Positions 1 to 11,039 of a stretch of DNA of 64,000 nt are shown here, piece by piece. How positions within the stretch are numbered: the first letter of the stretch is position 1; the number at the start of each line of letters is the position of its first letter. The stretch is taken from positions 186,001 to 250,000 of the forward strand of contig NZ_CP016449.1 in the NCBI RefSeq assembly GCF_001713375.1, in the 5' to 3' direction. The position numbers and the translations under genes are program-made. The DNA is from Hydrogenophaga sp. RAC07. Its GTDB lineage: Bacteria; Pseudomonadota; Gammaproteobacteria; Burkholderiales; Burkholderiaceae_C. A model generated the notes under the pieces. The model had not been told where the DNA came from. It ran no database searches and was given only the letters and a program-made list of their open reading frames with translations.

Positions 1-809
1 GCCGCCCAGCCGGCTGGCTGCTGCTGCTGTGGCCTTCGTTGGCGGCGCTGTGGGTGGCCGCCGGCGGTTTCCCCGGCTGGCACCTGCTGGCCGTGTTCGT
101 GCTCGGCACCATCCTCATGCGCAGCGCCGGTTGCTGCGTGAACGACGTGGCGGACCGCGAGTTCGACAAACACGTCAAGCGCACCGCGCAGCGCCCGGTG
201 ACCTCGGGCAAGGTCTCCACGCGCGAAGCCTTGGCCGTGGGCGCGGTGCTCGCGCTGGCGGCATTCGGGCTGGTGCTCACCACCAACACGCTCACGGTGC
301 TCATGTCGTTCGCCGCGCTGGCCATCACGCTGGCCTATCCGTACGCCAAGCGATATGTGTCCATGCCGCAGGCCGTGCTGGGCGTGGCCTTCAGCTTCGG
401 CGTGCCCATGGCGTTTGCGGCCGTGCAGTCGCAGGTGCCGCCGCTGGCCTGGGTGCTGTTGCTGGGCAACCTCTTCTGGGTGCTGGCCTACGACACCGAG
501 TACGCCATGGTCGACCGCGACGACGACCTGCGCATCGGCATGAAGACCTCGGCGATCACGCTGGGTGTGTACGACGTGCCTTCGGTCACCGCGTTCTATC
601 TCGTGTTCCTTGCGGTCTGGACGGCTGCGCTTTGGGCGGTCGTGAATCCCTGGGTGTGGGGCGCGATGCTGGTGGTGGCGCTGGCCCAGGTGGCGTGGCA
701 CTTCCAGCTCATCAAGGACCGCAGCCGCGACGGCTGCTTCAAGGCGTTCCGCCTCAACCACTGGTTGGGGTTCACCGTGTTTGTGGGCGTGGTGCTTGGC
801 CTGGGTTGA
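1..809 (+). CDS. ubiA: 4-hydroxybenzoate polyprenyltransferase, 5' end outside window
   Basis: UbiA is an integral membrane prenyltransferase that joins the polyprenyl tail to 4-hydroxybenzoate in ubiquinone synthesis. The reading frame is open from the first bases of the window, so the true start lies upstream. Both Asp-rich motifs that bind Mg-prenyl diphosphate are visible: NDVADREFD near the start and [12 protein letters not shown] about 115 residues later. Hydrophobic helices separated by these loops fit the family fold. The next gene begins about 95 bp downstream and belongs to an unrelated toxin-antitoxin pair. The family assignment is firm. The missing N-terminus is probably 30 to 40 residues, judged from the family's usual length of about 290. 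Confidence 0.93.
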   Translation, partial: RPAGWLLLLWPSLAALWVAAGGFPGWHLLAVFVLGTILMRSAGCCVNDVADREFDKHVKRTAQRPVTSGKVSTREALAVGAVLALAAFGLVLTTNTLTVLMSFAALAITLAYPYAKRYVSMPQAVLGVAFSFGVPMAFAAVQSQVPPLAWVLLLGNLFWVLAYDTEYAMVDRDDDLRIGMKTSAITLGVYDVPSVTAFYLVFLAVWTAALWAVVNPWVWGAMLVVALAQVAWHFQLIKDRSRDGCFKAFRLNHWLGFTVFVGVVLGLG

Positions 810-875
810 GTGAGCTGCGGCCGTGAACAGATGGGCGGGCGTTTCAGCCTTGTGCCTTCGTTGGTCAGCAATGGC

Positions 876-881
876 TAAAAT
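876..881 (+). promoter_or_regulatory. possible -10 of the toxin-antitoxin pair
   Basis: TAAAAT lies 24 bp before the antitoxin start, inside a stretch rich in TGGC/GCCA repeats. No good -35 is visible at 16 to 18 bp. Antitoxins of this class usually bind their own promoter, so the surrounding TGGC repeats could be an operator. This is weak evidence. Confidence 0.3.
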
Positions 882-905
882 GGCCAAACCACCAAGGAGC
901 CCGCC

Positions 906-1175
906 ATGCGAGTCACCGCCACCGAAGCCAAAAATCGATTTGGCAGCCTCTGCGCACAAGCCAAGCGCGAACCGGTTTTTGTTGAGAAGGCCGGCCACAT
1001 CGACACCGTGATCCTCTCGGCTGAGCAGTACCTGGCCCTGCAGGCCAGCAGCGGCAAGAGCACACGCGCTGCGCGCAAAAAGGCGTTTGAATGCGAGTTC
1101 GGTGACTGGATTGAAGCCCAGAACGCCCGATTCGATGCGCTCGGCATTCCGGGTGAAGATCTCCGCCCTTGGTGA
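906..1175 (+). CDS. Phd/YefM-family antitoxin
   Basis: This 89-residue protein begins MRVTATEAKNRFGSL and continues with a strand-turn-strand ending in ILSAEQYLAL, the typical Phd/YefM DNA-binding N-terminal fold. The C-terminal 40 residues are charged and variable, as expected for the disordered toxin-binding tail. The start has a clear Shine-Dalgarno sequence (AAGGAG, 892-897). The neighbouring toxin starts 7 bp after its stop, so the two form one transcript. Inferred role: neutralise the downstream CcdB-like protein and repress their common promoter. The pairing of a Phd-type antitoxin with a CcdB-type toxin is a mixed combination, since F-plasmid CcdB is paired with the unrelated CcdA. 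Confidence 0.88.
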   Translation: MRVTATEAKNRFGSLCAQAKREPVFVEKAGHIDTVILSAEQYLALQASSGKSTRAARKKAFECEFGDWIEAQNARFDALGIPGEDLRPW

Positions 1176-1182
1176 ACCGCCA

Positions 1183-1497
1183 ATGCCGCAGTACGACGTC
1201 TACGCCAATCCCAGCCGCAGCGCAGCCGACGGCATTCCCTACGTGGTCGTGATCCAGAGTGATCTGCTCGATGCCCTGGCCACGCGGCTGACCATGCCGC
1301 TCGCCGTGTTCAGTTCAGGGACCAAGGTGCCGACCACACTGTGTCCGGTCATCATGGTCAAAGGCAAGCGCCTGCACGCGCTGGCGCACTATGCCGCTCC
1401 CCTGCCCGCCAAAGAGTTGCGCCGACCGGTTGACAACGTGGCAGCGCAGGCCAGCGCCTTGGTGTCGGCCATGGACGCGGTGCTGTCGGGCATTTGA
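1183..1497 (+). CDS. ccdB: CcdB-family gyrase-poison toxin
   Basis: The 104-residue product aligns by eye with F-plasmid CcdB: MPQYDVYANPS at the N-terminus, YVVVIQSDLLD, a CPVIMVKGKRL strand pair, and a C-terminal helix ending in Ser-Gly-Ile. CcdB poisons DNA gyrase by trapping the GyrA-DNA complex. In F-plasmid CcdB the last three residues, Trp-Gly-Ile, are needed for killing. Here the Trp position is Ser102, so toxicity could be reduced or need a different gyrase contact. The ATG at 1183 was chosen because it gives the family N-terminus and lies 7 bp after the antitoxin stop. A longer frame from 1087 would overlap the antitoxin and adds no homologous sequence. Confidence 0.85.
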   Translation: MPQYDVYANPSRSAADGIPYVVVIQSDLLDALATRLTMPLAVFSSGTKVPTTLCPVIMVKGKRLHALAHYAAPLPAKELRRPVDNVAAQASALVSAMDAVLSGI

Positions 1498-1554
1498 TTT
1501 GCTCGGAGGACAGCTGCGGAGCAGAGCGCACCGCGTCCGAGAGCCGCGCGAGAC

Positions 1555-2382
1555 TTACTTCCCGAACTCCCGCCCCAGCTCCTCGGCCCGTTTCTGCGCA
1601 GCGAACAGCGCCTCTTCAAACTTGGCTTTCACACCCGCCGATTCCATCGACGTCAAAGCCGCGTAGGTCGTGCCACCCTTGGAGGTCACGCGTTCGCGCA
1701 GCACCTGCGGCGGATCGTCGGAGCGTTGTGCCAGGGTCGACGCGCCGATGAAGGTGCCCACGGCGAGCTGGTAGGCCACGTCGGGCGGCAGGCCCATGCG
1801 GGCGCCGGCGTCGCGCATGGCTTCCAGGAAATAGAACACGTAGGCCGGGCCCGAGCCTGAGAGCGCGGTCACGGCGTCCAGTTGTTGTTCGGCGCTCACC
1901 CACACCAGCTCGCCGGTGGTCTTCACCACGGCTTCGACCAGCGCGCGGTCGGCAGCACTGGCGCCGTCGCGGGCGAACAGGCCGGTCATGCCCAGGCCGA
2001 CCAGCGCCGGTGTGTTGGGCATGGCGCGCACGATGCGCTGCGTCTGCAACCAGCCGGCCATGCTCTCGCTGGTGATGCCGGCGGCCACGCTGAGGTGAAG
2101 CGCGTTGGCGAGGAAGGGCTGACTGGCGAGGGCGGCGTCCTTGAAGGTCTGCGGCTTCACGGCCCAGACCACGAGGCTTGAGGGGTTCAGATCCGCGCTG
2201 GCGGCGGCGAGAAGTGACACGCCGGGGAACTGCTGCGCGAGCTTGGTGCGCTGTTCGTCCCAGGGTTCGACGATCTGCAGGGCGCTGACGGGATGGCCCT
2301 GGCGGAGCAGGCCGCCGACGATGGCGCTGGCCATGTTGCCGCCGCCGATGAAGGTGATGGTGGGGTGGGTGGGGGTGTTCAT
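1555..2382 (-). CDS. proC: pyrroline-5-carboxylate reductase
   Basis: ProC performs the last step of proline synthesis, the NAD(P)H-dependent reduction of 1-pyrroline-5-carboxylate. The 275-residue protein has the N-terminal Rossmann motif FIGGGNMASAIVGGLL and the family signature ALSGSGPAYVFYFLEAM in the C-terminal dimerisation domain. The start at 2382 (MNTPTHPT) gives the usual length. An upstream in-frame start at 2451 would run into glpK and adds low-complexity residues. It lies 32 bp downstream of glpK in the same direction, so it may be transcribed with glpR-glpK, although a metabolic link is not obvious. Confidence 0.96.
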   Translation of the reverse strand: MNTPTHPTITFIGGGNMASAIVGGLLRQGHPVSALQIVEPWDEQRTKLAQQFPGVSLLAAASADLNPSSLVVWAVKPQTFKDAALASQPFLANALHLSVAAGITSESMAGWLQTQRIVRAMPNTPALVGLGMTGLFARDGASAADRALVEAVVKTTGELVWVSAEQQLDAVTALSGSGPAYVFYFLEAMRDAGARMGLPPDVAYQLAVGTFIGASTLAQRSDDPPQVLRERVTSKGGTTYAALTSMESAGVKAKFEEALFAAQKRAEELGREFGK

Positions 2383-2414
2383 TGCGCCATTGTCGCGCGC
2401 CGCCACCCGCCGCT

Positions 2415-3908
2415 TCAGGGCGCTACGGTCTGCCGCACCGCGTGTTCCCACTGCGCCATTTTTTCAGCCGCGCGTTCACGCGACAGCGTGGGGTGAAAGG
2501 TGCGCTCGGCGCGCCATTGTTTCGAGAGTTCGTCCAGCCCGGCGTAGAGGCCGGTGTGCAGCCCGGCGAGATAGGCAGCACCCAGCGCGGTGGTCTCGAT
2601 GACCGCGGGCCGCACCACCGGGATGCCCAGCAGGTCGGCCTGGATCTGCATCAGCAGGTCGTTCACGCAGGCGCCGCCGTCCACCCGCAGTTCGCTCACC
2701 GGCACGCCGCCGGCGGCCACCGCGTCGCGGCTCATGGCGTCGAGCAGGGCCGCGCTCTGGAAGGCGATGCTCTCCAGCGCGGCGCGCGCGATGTGCGCGA
2801 TGGTGGTGCCGCGTGTGAGGCCGGTGATGCTGCCGCGCGTGTCGGGCTGCCAGTAGGGCGCGCCCAGGCCGGTGAAAGCCGGGACCAGCACCACGCCGCC
2901 GGCGTCGGGCACGCTTTCGGCGAGCGACTGGACCTCACTGCTGGACTGGATGGCGCGCAGGCCATCGCGCAGCCACTGCACCACCGCACCGCCAATGAAC
3001 ACGCTGCCTTCGAGTGCGTACTGCTGGGGTCCCGGCGGTTGCGCCGTGGCGGTGGTGATCAGCCCGTTCTGGCTGACCTGGAAACGTTCGCCGGTGTGCA
3101 TGAGCATGAAGCAGCCGGTGCCGTAGGTGTTCTTGGCCATGCCGGCGGTGAAGCAGGCCTGGCCGAACAGGGCGCTCTGCTGATCGCCCGCCACGCCGCC
3201 GATTTCCAGCGGCGCGCCCAGCCACTCGGCCTTCATTTCCCCGAAGTGCGCGCTCGACGGCAGCGCCTCGGGCATCAGGCTCTTGGGGATGTCGAGCAGG
3301 GCCAGCAGCTCGTCGTCCCACTCGCGGGTGTGCACGTTGAACAGCATGGTGCGCGAGGCGTTGCTCACGTCGGTCACATGCCGCGCGCCGCCGGTGAGCT
3401 GCCAGATCAGCCAGCTGTCGACCGTGCCGAAGGCGAGTTCACCGCGCTCGGCCTGCGCGCGTGCACCAGCCACGTTGTCCAGGATCCACTTGAGCTTGGT
3501 GCCGGAGAAGTAGGCGTCGATGCGCAGGCCGGTCTTCTGCAGCACGGTGTCGCTCGCGCCCCGTTCGCGCAGCTCGGCGCAGGTGGCCTCTGCCCGGCGG
3601 TCCTGCCAGACGATGGCGTTGTAGACCGGCTCGCCCGTTTTGCGGTTCCACACCACGGTGGTCTCGCGCTGGTTGGTGATGCCCACGGCATGGATCTTCC
3701 CGGCGCTCAGGCCGGCCTGTTTCAGGGCCTCGCGCGCGGTCTCCAGCTGGGTGGTCCAGAGGTCGCGCGGGTCGTGTTCGACCCAGCCCGGCTGCGGGTA
3801 GATCTGGCGAAATTCGCGCTGCGACATGGTCACGACGCGGCCTGCGTGGTCGAACACGATGCTGCGGGAGCTGGAGGTGCCCTGGTCCAGGGCGAGCAGG
3901 TAGGTCAT
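2415..3908 (-). CDS. glpK: glycerol kinase
   Basis: GlpK phosphorylates glycerol to glycerol-3-phosphate with ATP in the cytoplasm. The 497-residue protein shows the FGGY-kinase ATP-binding start [17 protein letters not shown], the substrate segment [10 protein letters not shown], and the C-terminal motif [19 protein letters not shown]. Length and order match the family. The start at 3908 (MTYLLALD) is the canonical N-terminus. The gene is 17 bp downstream of a DeoR-type regulator, and the importer for its substrate is on the other strand beyond the shared control region. Together with glpD this makes a complete route from glycerol to dihydroxyacetone phosphate. Confidence 0.97.
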   Translation of the reverse strand: MTYLLALDQGTSSSRSIVFDHAGRVVTMSQREFRQIYPQPGWVEHDPRDLWTTQLETAREALKQAGLSAGKIHAVGITNQRETTVVWNRKTGEPVYNAIVWQDRRAEATCAELRERGASDTVLQKTGLRIDAYFSGTKLKWILDNVAGARAQAERGELAFGTVDSWLIWQLTGGARHVTDVSNASRTMLFNVHTREWDDELLALLDIPKSLMPEALPSSAHFGEMKAEWLGAPLEIGGVAGDQQSALFGQACFTAGMAKNTYGTGCFMLMHTGERFQVSQNGLITTATAQPPGPQQYALEGSVFIGGAVVQWLRDGLRAIQSSSEVQSLAESVPDAGGVVLVPAFTGLGAPYWQPDTRGSITGLTRGTTIAHIARAALESIAFQSAALLDAMSRDAVAAGGVPVSELRVDGGACVNDLLMQIQADLLGIPVVRPAVIETTALGAAYLAGLHTGLYAGLDELSKQWRAERTFHPTLSRERAAEKMAQWEHAVRQTVAP

Positions 3909-3925
3909 GGGGTGGTCCGGAGGGG

Positions 3926-4720
3926 TCAGGCGATGGCTGTGTCGTGGTGGGTGGCGAAGTCCGCGAGAACGCACTCCACGTTGCCCTGGATCAGGAGGTC
4001 GCCAAACGGCGGCGGTGGCGGCTGGTCGGTGAACACCACGTCGATGTCGTCCAGCCGGGCGAGCTCAACCATCGCAGGCCGGTTGAACTTGCTGTGGTCG
4101 GCCGCGAGCCAGACCTCGCGCGATTGTTCGACGATGGCGCGCGCCACCTTCACCTCGCGGTAGTCGAAGTCGCGCAGCGAGCCGTCGGCTTCGATGCCGC
4201 TGATGCCGATCAGGCCGATGTCGACCTTGAACTGGCGCATGAAGTCCACCGTGGCTTCGCCCACGATGCCCTGGTCGGCGCCCCGCACCACGCCGCCGGC
4301 CACGATCACCTCGCAGTCGGGGTGGGTGCTCATGAGCGAGGCGATGTGCAGATTGTTGGTGATCACGCGCAGGCCGCGGTGGTGCTGCAGCTCGCGCGCC
4401 ACCGCTTCGATGGTGGTGCCGATGTTCATGATCAGCGAACAACCGTTGGGCACGCGCCGCGCCACGGCGCGGGCGATGCGTGTCTTCGCGTCCGCCTGCA
4501 TGGCCTGACGCTGGCGGTAGGCGATGTTCTCGGTGGTCGAACCCGGCAGGCGCACGCCGCCGTGAAAGCGCGAGAGATAGCCGGCCTCGGCCAGGCGCTG
4601 CACGTCGCGGCGCACCGTTTGCAGGGTGACGCCGAAGCGTTCGGCCAGCGCCTCGATGGTCTGCGGGCCGTGGGCGCGCACTTCGTCGAGCAGTTCGGTG
4701 TGGCGGGGGTTGAGGTTCAT
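3926..4720 (-). CDS. glpR: DeoR-family repressor of the glycerol genes, GlpR-like
   Basis: This 264-residue regulator has the DeoR helix-turn-helix at residues 5-58 ([20 protein letters not shown]). A sugar-phosphate sensor domain of the ribose-isomerase-like fold follows, including [14 protein letters not shown] and the conserved ADHSKF segment. In this family glycerol-3-phosphate is the usual inducer. It is the first gene of the leftward unit glpR-glpK and is divergent from the glycerol importer. The 160 bp between them hold repeated ATGTTCG half-sites like those recognised by enterobacterial GlpR, which supports the role. The symbol is by function and context. Other DeoR-type sugar regulators look similar. 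Confidence 0.88.
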   Translation of the reverse strand: MNLNPRHTELLDEVRAHGPQTIEALAERFGVTLQTVRRDVQRLAEAGYLSRFHGGVRLPGSTTENIAYRQRQAMQADAKTRIARAVARRVPNGCSLIMNIGTTIEAVARELQHHRGLRVITNNLHIASLMSTHPDCEVIVAGGVVRGADQGIVGEATVDFMRQFKVDIGLIGISGIEADGSLRDFDYREVKVARAIVEQSREVWLAADHSKFNRPAMVELARLDDIDVVFTDQPPPPPFGDLLIQGNVECVLADFATHHDTAIA

Positions 4721-4747
4721 CGGAGGTGGCGGGAAGACGGGGCCACC

Positions 4748-4820
4748 CGAACATAACGGAAATCTTTTTGGCCTTGGTCAGGGTAAATACCGAATAAAAA
4801 CGAACATAAACGAACAATAG
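4748..4820. promoter_or_regulatory. GlpR-type operator array in the divergent glpR/glpS control region
   Basis: CGAAYAWAA-like units occur at 4748, 4791, 4801 and 4811. The last three are spaced exactly 10 bp apart, one helical turn. Read on the other strand they are ATTCG, ATGTTCG and TTGTTCG. ATGTTCG is the half-site of the enterobacterial GlpR operator. The array stands before glpS and between the two divergent units, where a repressor could control both. The region is strikingly AT-rich for this genome. No promoter with good -35 and -10 boxes could be assigned. Confidence 0.6.
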
Positions 4821-4880
4821 AATCCTGCAAACGAAATGCCATCCGATCATGGATGTGCGGTTTTTCACGCTGGGAGTCGA

Positions 4881-5956
<1,076 letters not shown>

Positions 5957-5957
<1 letters not shown>

Positions 5958-7029
5958 TGGCACGCATCGAACTCGACCTGGCGCACGCCTACAAACCGAA
6001 CCCGACGAAGGACGAGGACTACGCGCTGCTGCCGTTGAAGATGACCTTCGAGGACGGCGGCGCCTACGCGCTGCTCGGCCCCTCGGGCTGCGGCAAGACG
6101 ACCATGCTCAACATCATCTCGGGCCTGCTGGTGCCGTCACAAGGCACGGTGCAGTTCGACGGCCGCGACGTGACGCGCCAGAGCCCGCAGCAGCGCAACA
6201 TCGCGCAGGTGTTCCAGTTCCCGGTGATCTACGACACCATGACGGTCGCGCAGAACCTGGCGTTTCCGCTGAAGAACCGCAAGGTGCCGGAGGCGGAAAT
6301 CAAGGCGCAAGTGGGCCGTATTGCCGAGATGCTGGAGATGAGCCACCAGCTCGACATGCGCGCGGCGGGCCTGAGCGCCGACCAGAAGCAGAAGATCTCG
6401 CTCGGCCGTGGCCTCGTGCGCTCCGACGTGTCGGCCGTGCTGTTCGACGAGCCACTGACCGTGATCGATCCGCACCTCAAATGGCAGCTGCGGCGCAAGC
6501 TCAAGCAGATCCACCACGAGCTCAAGCTCACACTGATTTACGTGACGCACGACCAGGTGGAGGCACTCACCTTTGCCGACGAGGTGGTGGTGATGACGCG
6601 TGGGCGGGCGGTGCAGGTGGGCGCGGCGGAGGCGCTGTTCGAGCGACCGGAGCACACCTTCGTGGGCCACTTCATCGGCTCGCCGGGCATGAACTTTTTG
6701 CCGGCGTCCAGCGTTCGCGGCGGCCTCGTGGTGCTGGGTCAACCCTTCGCCCTCACCAACGGCCTGACCCTGCCCGAGGGCGCGCTCAAGCTCGGCATCC
6801 GCCCCGAGTACCTGGCCCTGGGCCAGGCCGGCGAGCCCAACACCTTGCCCGCCACGGTCACACGCGTGCAGGACATCGGCACCTACGTGATGGTGACCCT
6901 TGAGACCGGCGAACACCGGCTCAAGTGCCGCCTCGCGCCCGAGGCCGCTGCCCCGGCAGCGGGCGAGACCGTGCACCTGCGGGTGCTGGGTGAGCACACC
7001 TGCTTCTACCAGGACGAGGCACTCATCAA

Positions 7030-7033
<4 letters not shown>
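5957..7033 (+). CDS. glpT: glycerol ABC importer ATPase, GlpT-type
   Basis: Second ATPase of the glycerol importer, 358 residues. It has a canonical Walker A (GPSGCGKTT, 41-49), Walker B ending in FDEP near 166, and an intact switch histidine in VTHDQ (His198). The signature motif is degenerate: LSADQ at 139-143 instead of LSGGQ. It complements GlpS, which has a good signature but no switch histidine, so a GlpS-GlpT heterodimer would hold one canonical and one degenerate ATP site. The C-terminal 100 residues form the regulatory beta-domain seen in MalK-like ATPases. The symbol follows the Rhizobium glycerol operon and is not the E. coli antiporter GlpT. Its stop overlaps the permease start by ATGA. 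Confidence 0.92.
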
Positions 7034-7915
<882 letters not shown>

Positions 7916-7923
<8 letters not shown>

Positions 7924-8728
7924 CCGCACGTACAAGAAGAGGACGCTGTTCCTCATCGCCTACCTGGTCTTCGCGCTGCTGCCCATCTACTGGATGCTCA
8001 ACATGAGCTTCAAGACCAACGAGGAAATCCTGTCCTCGTTCACGCTCTGGCCGGCCGAGTTCACCTGGGCCAACTACAAGACCATCTTCACCGACCCCTC
8101 GTGGTACTCGGGCTACATCAACAGCCTGATCTACGTGGGCATCAATACGGTGATCTCGCTCACCGTGGCGCTGCCGGCGGCCTATGCGTTCTCGCGTTAC
8201 CGCTTCCTGGGCGACAAGCACGTGTTCTTCTGGCTGCTGACCAACCGCATGACGCCACCGGCCGTGTTCCTGCTGCCGTTCTTCCAGCTTTACACCACGC
8301 TCGGCCTGATGGACACGCACATCGCCGTGGCCATGGCGCACTTGCTGTTCAACGTGCCGCTGGCGGTGTGGATTCTCGAAGGCTTCATGAGCGGCATCCC
8401 GCGCGAGATCGACGAGACGGCCTACATCGACGGCTACAGCTTCCCGCGTTTCTTCTTCACCATCTTCCTGCCGCTCATCAAGGCCGGCGTGGGCGTGGCG
8501 GCCTTCTTCTGCTTCATGTTCAGCTGGGTCGAATTGCTGCTGGCGCGCACGCTCACCAGCGTGAACGCCAAGCCGATCGTGGCCACCATGACGCGCACCG
8601 TGAGCGCCAGCGGCATGGACTGGGCCACGCTGGCGGCGGCGGGCGTGCTCACCATCGTGCCGGGCGCCATCGTCATCTGGTTTGTGCGGCATTACATCGC
8701 CAAAGGTTTTGCGATGGGACGAGTTTGA
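7916..8728 (+). CDS. glpQ: glycerol ABC importer permease, GlpQ-type
   Basis: MalG-like permease of 270 residues, MDNRTYKKRTLF at the N-terminus. It has six predicted membrane helices and the EAA loop EIDETAYIDGYSFPRFFF near residues 163-180. The ATG at 7916 lies inside the end of glpP, preceded by AAGGAGCAGGG. The name follows the Rhizobium glycerol operon and is not the glycerophosphodiesterase GlpQ. Downstream is a 107-bp gap with two similar hairpins before the small membrane protein gene, so expression of the last two genes of the operon may differ from the first four. Confidence 0.92.
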
Positions 8729-8737
8729 ATGCTTTGC

Positions 8738-8768
8738 GGGACAGTCCACGCGAAGCGTGCCCTGTCCT
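8738..8768 (+). repeat. hairpin repeat, copy 1, between glpQ and glpU
   Basis: The outer stem is GGACAG (8739-8744) with CTGTCC (8762-8767). The inner stem is CACGC/GCGTG around a GAA loop. It is followed by TCAACTG. The copy at 8787 has the same plan and a similar tail. There is no T-run, so it is not a simple terminator. It resembles short palindromic repeats of the REP kind. Confidence 0.65.
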
Positions 8769-8786
8769 CAACTGTGATTGCCTTGT

Positions 8787-8817
8787 GGGTCAGACCAGGC
8801 GCAGCGTGCTCTGACCC
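8787..8817 (+). repeat. hairpin repeat, copy 2, between glpQ and glpU
   Basis: GGGTCAGA (8787-8794) pairs perfectly with TCTGACCC (8810-8817) around a loop containing GCGCAGCGTGC. The core (GCGMAGCGTGC) and the following CAACTG tail are shared with copy 1, which shows the two are related. The tail runs into the region just before glpU, so the hairpin may influence transcript processing or expression of the downstream genes. Confidence 0.65.
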
Positions 8818-8835
8818 CAACTGATTGGGGGTTTT

Positions 8836-9144
8836 ATGTTTCAGTGGATGGTCTGGACCACACCCGTGGCCGTTTTCTTCACCTGCATCGCGCTCATGCT
8901 GATCGGCATGACCGTGTGGGAGATCAAGTCGCCGACGGTCGAACGCAAGGGCTTCCTGCCCATGGTCACCACGCGCGGTGACCGGCTCTTCATCGGCCTG
9001 CTCGGCGCGGCCTACATCAACCTGGCCTTCATCGGCCTGGCGGGCTGGATCACGCAATGGCTGTCGCTGGAGCAGGAGCCCAGCATCTGGATTTCCTTCA
9101 TCGCATCCATGGCCTGGCTGGTGCTGGCACTGCGCAAGGGCTGA
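8836..9144 (+). CDS. glpU: small membrane protein of the glycerol importer, DUF2160, GlpU-type
   Basis: A 102-residue protein with three hydrophobic segments (about 5-27, 47-70 and 80-98) and charged connecting loops. It matches the small DUF2160 protein found in glpSTPQUV operons between the permease and binding-protein genes. Its exact role is not established, but a stabilising or accessory part of the transporter is plausible from conservation of position. The start at 8836 follows GGGGGTTTT. The gene is separated from glpQ by two hairpin repeats and from glpV by a 10-bp stem-loop. Confidence 0.88.
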   Translation: MFQWMVWTTPVAVFFTCIALMLIGMTVWEIKSPTVERKGFLPMVTTRGDRLFIGLLGAAYINLAFIGLAGWITQWLSLEQEPSIWISFIASMAWLVLALRKG

Positions 9145-9175
9145 TCGTTTCATGGTCTTCGGTATTCGGCCCGTT

Positions 9176-9214
9176 GCTTCCCCGGGGCCGAGACCTGTCA
9201 CACACCGGGGAAGC
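9176..9214 (+). promoter_or_regulatory. stem-loop between glpU and glpV
   Basis: GCTTCCCCGG (9176-9185) pairs perfectly with CCGGGGAAGC (9205-9214) across a 19-base loop. No T-run follows. It stands 21 bp before the glpV start. A stable hairpin directly before a binding-protein gene often protects that part of the mRNA, giving more binding protein than transporter. That role is inferred here. Confidence 0.6.
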
Positions 9215-9235
9215 ACACCGATCGAGGAGACAAAC

Positions 9236-10969
<1,734 letters not shown>

Positions 10970-11039
10970 TGTGACGCACTGGTTTTTGTAGCAACCCGCC
11001 CTTCGCGCCGCCCCGGTGCGGAGGGCCACCCCCCATTTC

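Noticed and set aside
2382..4163. Plus-strand open frame of 593 codons opposite glpK and glpR
   Set aside because: glpK on the other strand is unmistakable, and this frame has no domain features.
8738..8817. The two hairpins as transcription terminators
   Set aside because: There are no T-runs after either stem, and the operon clearly continues into glpU and glpV.
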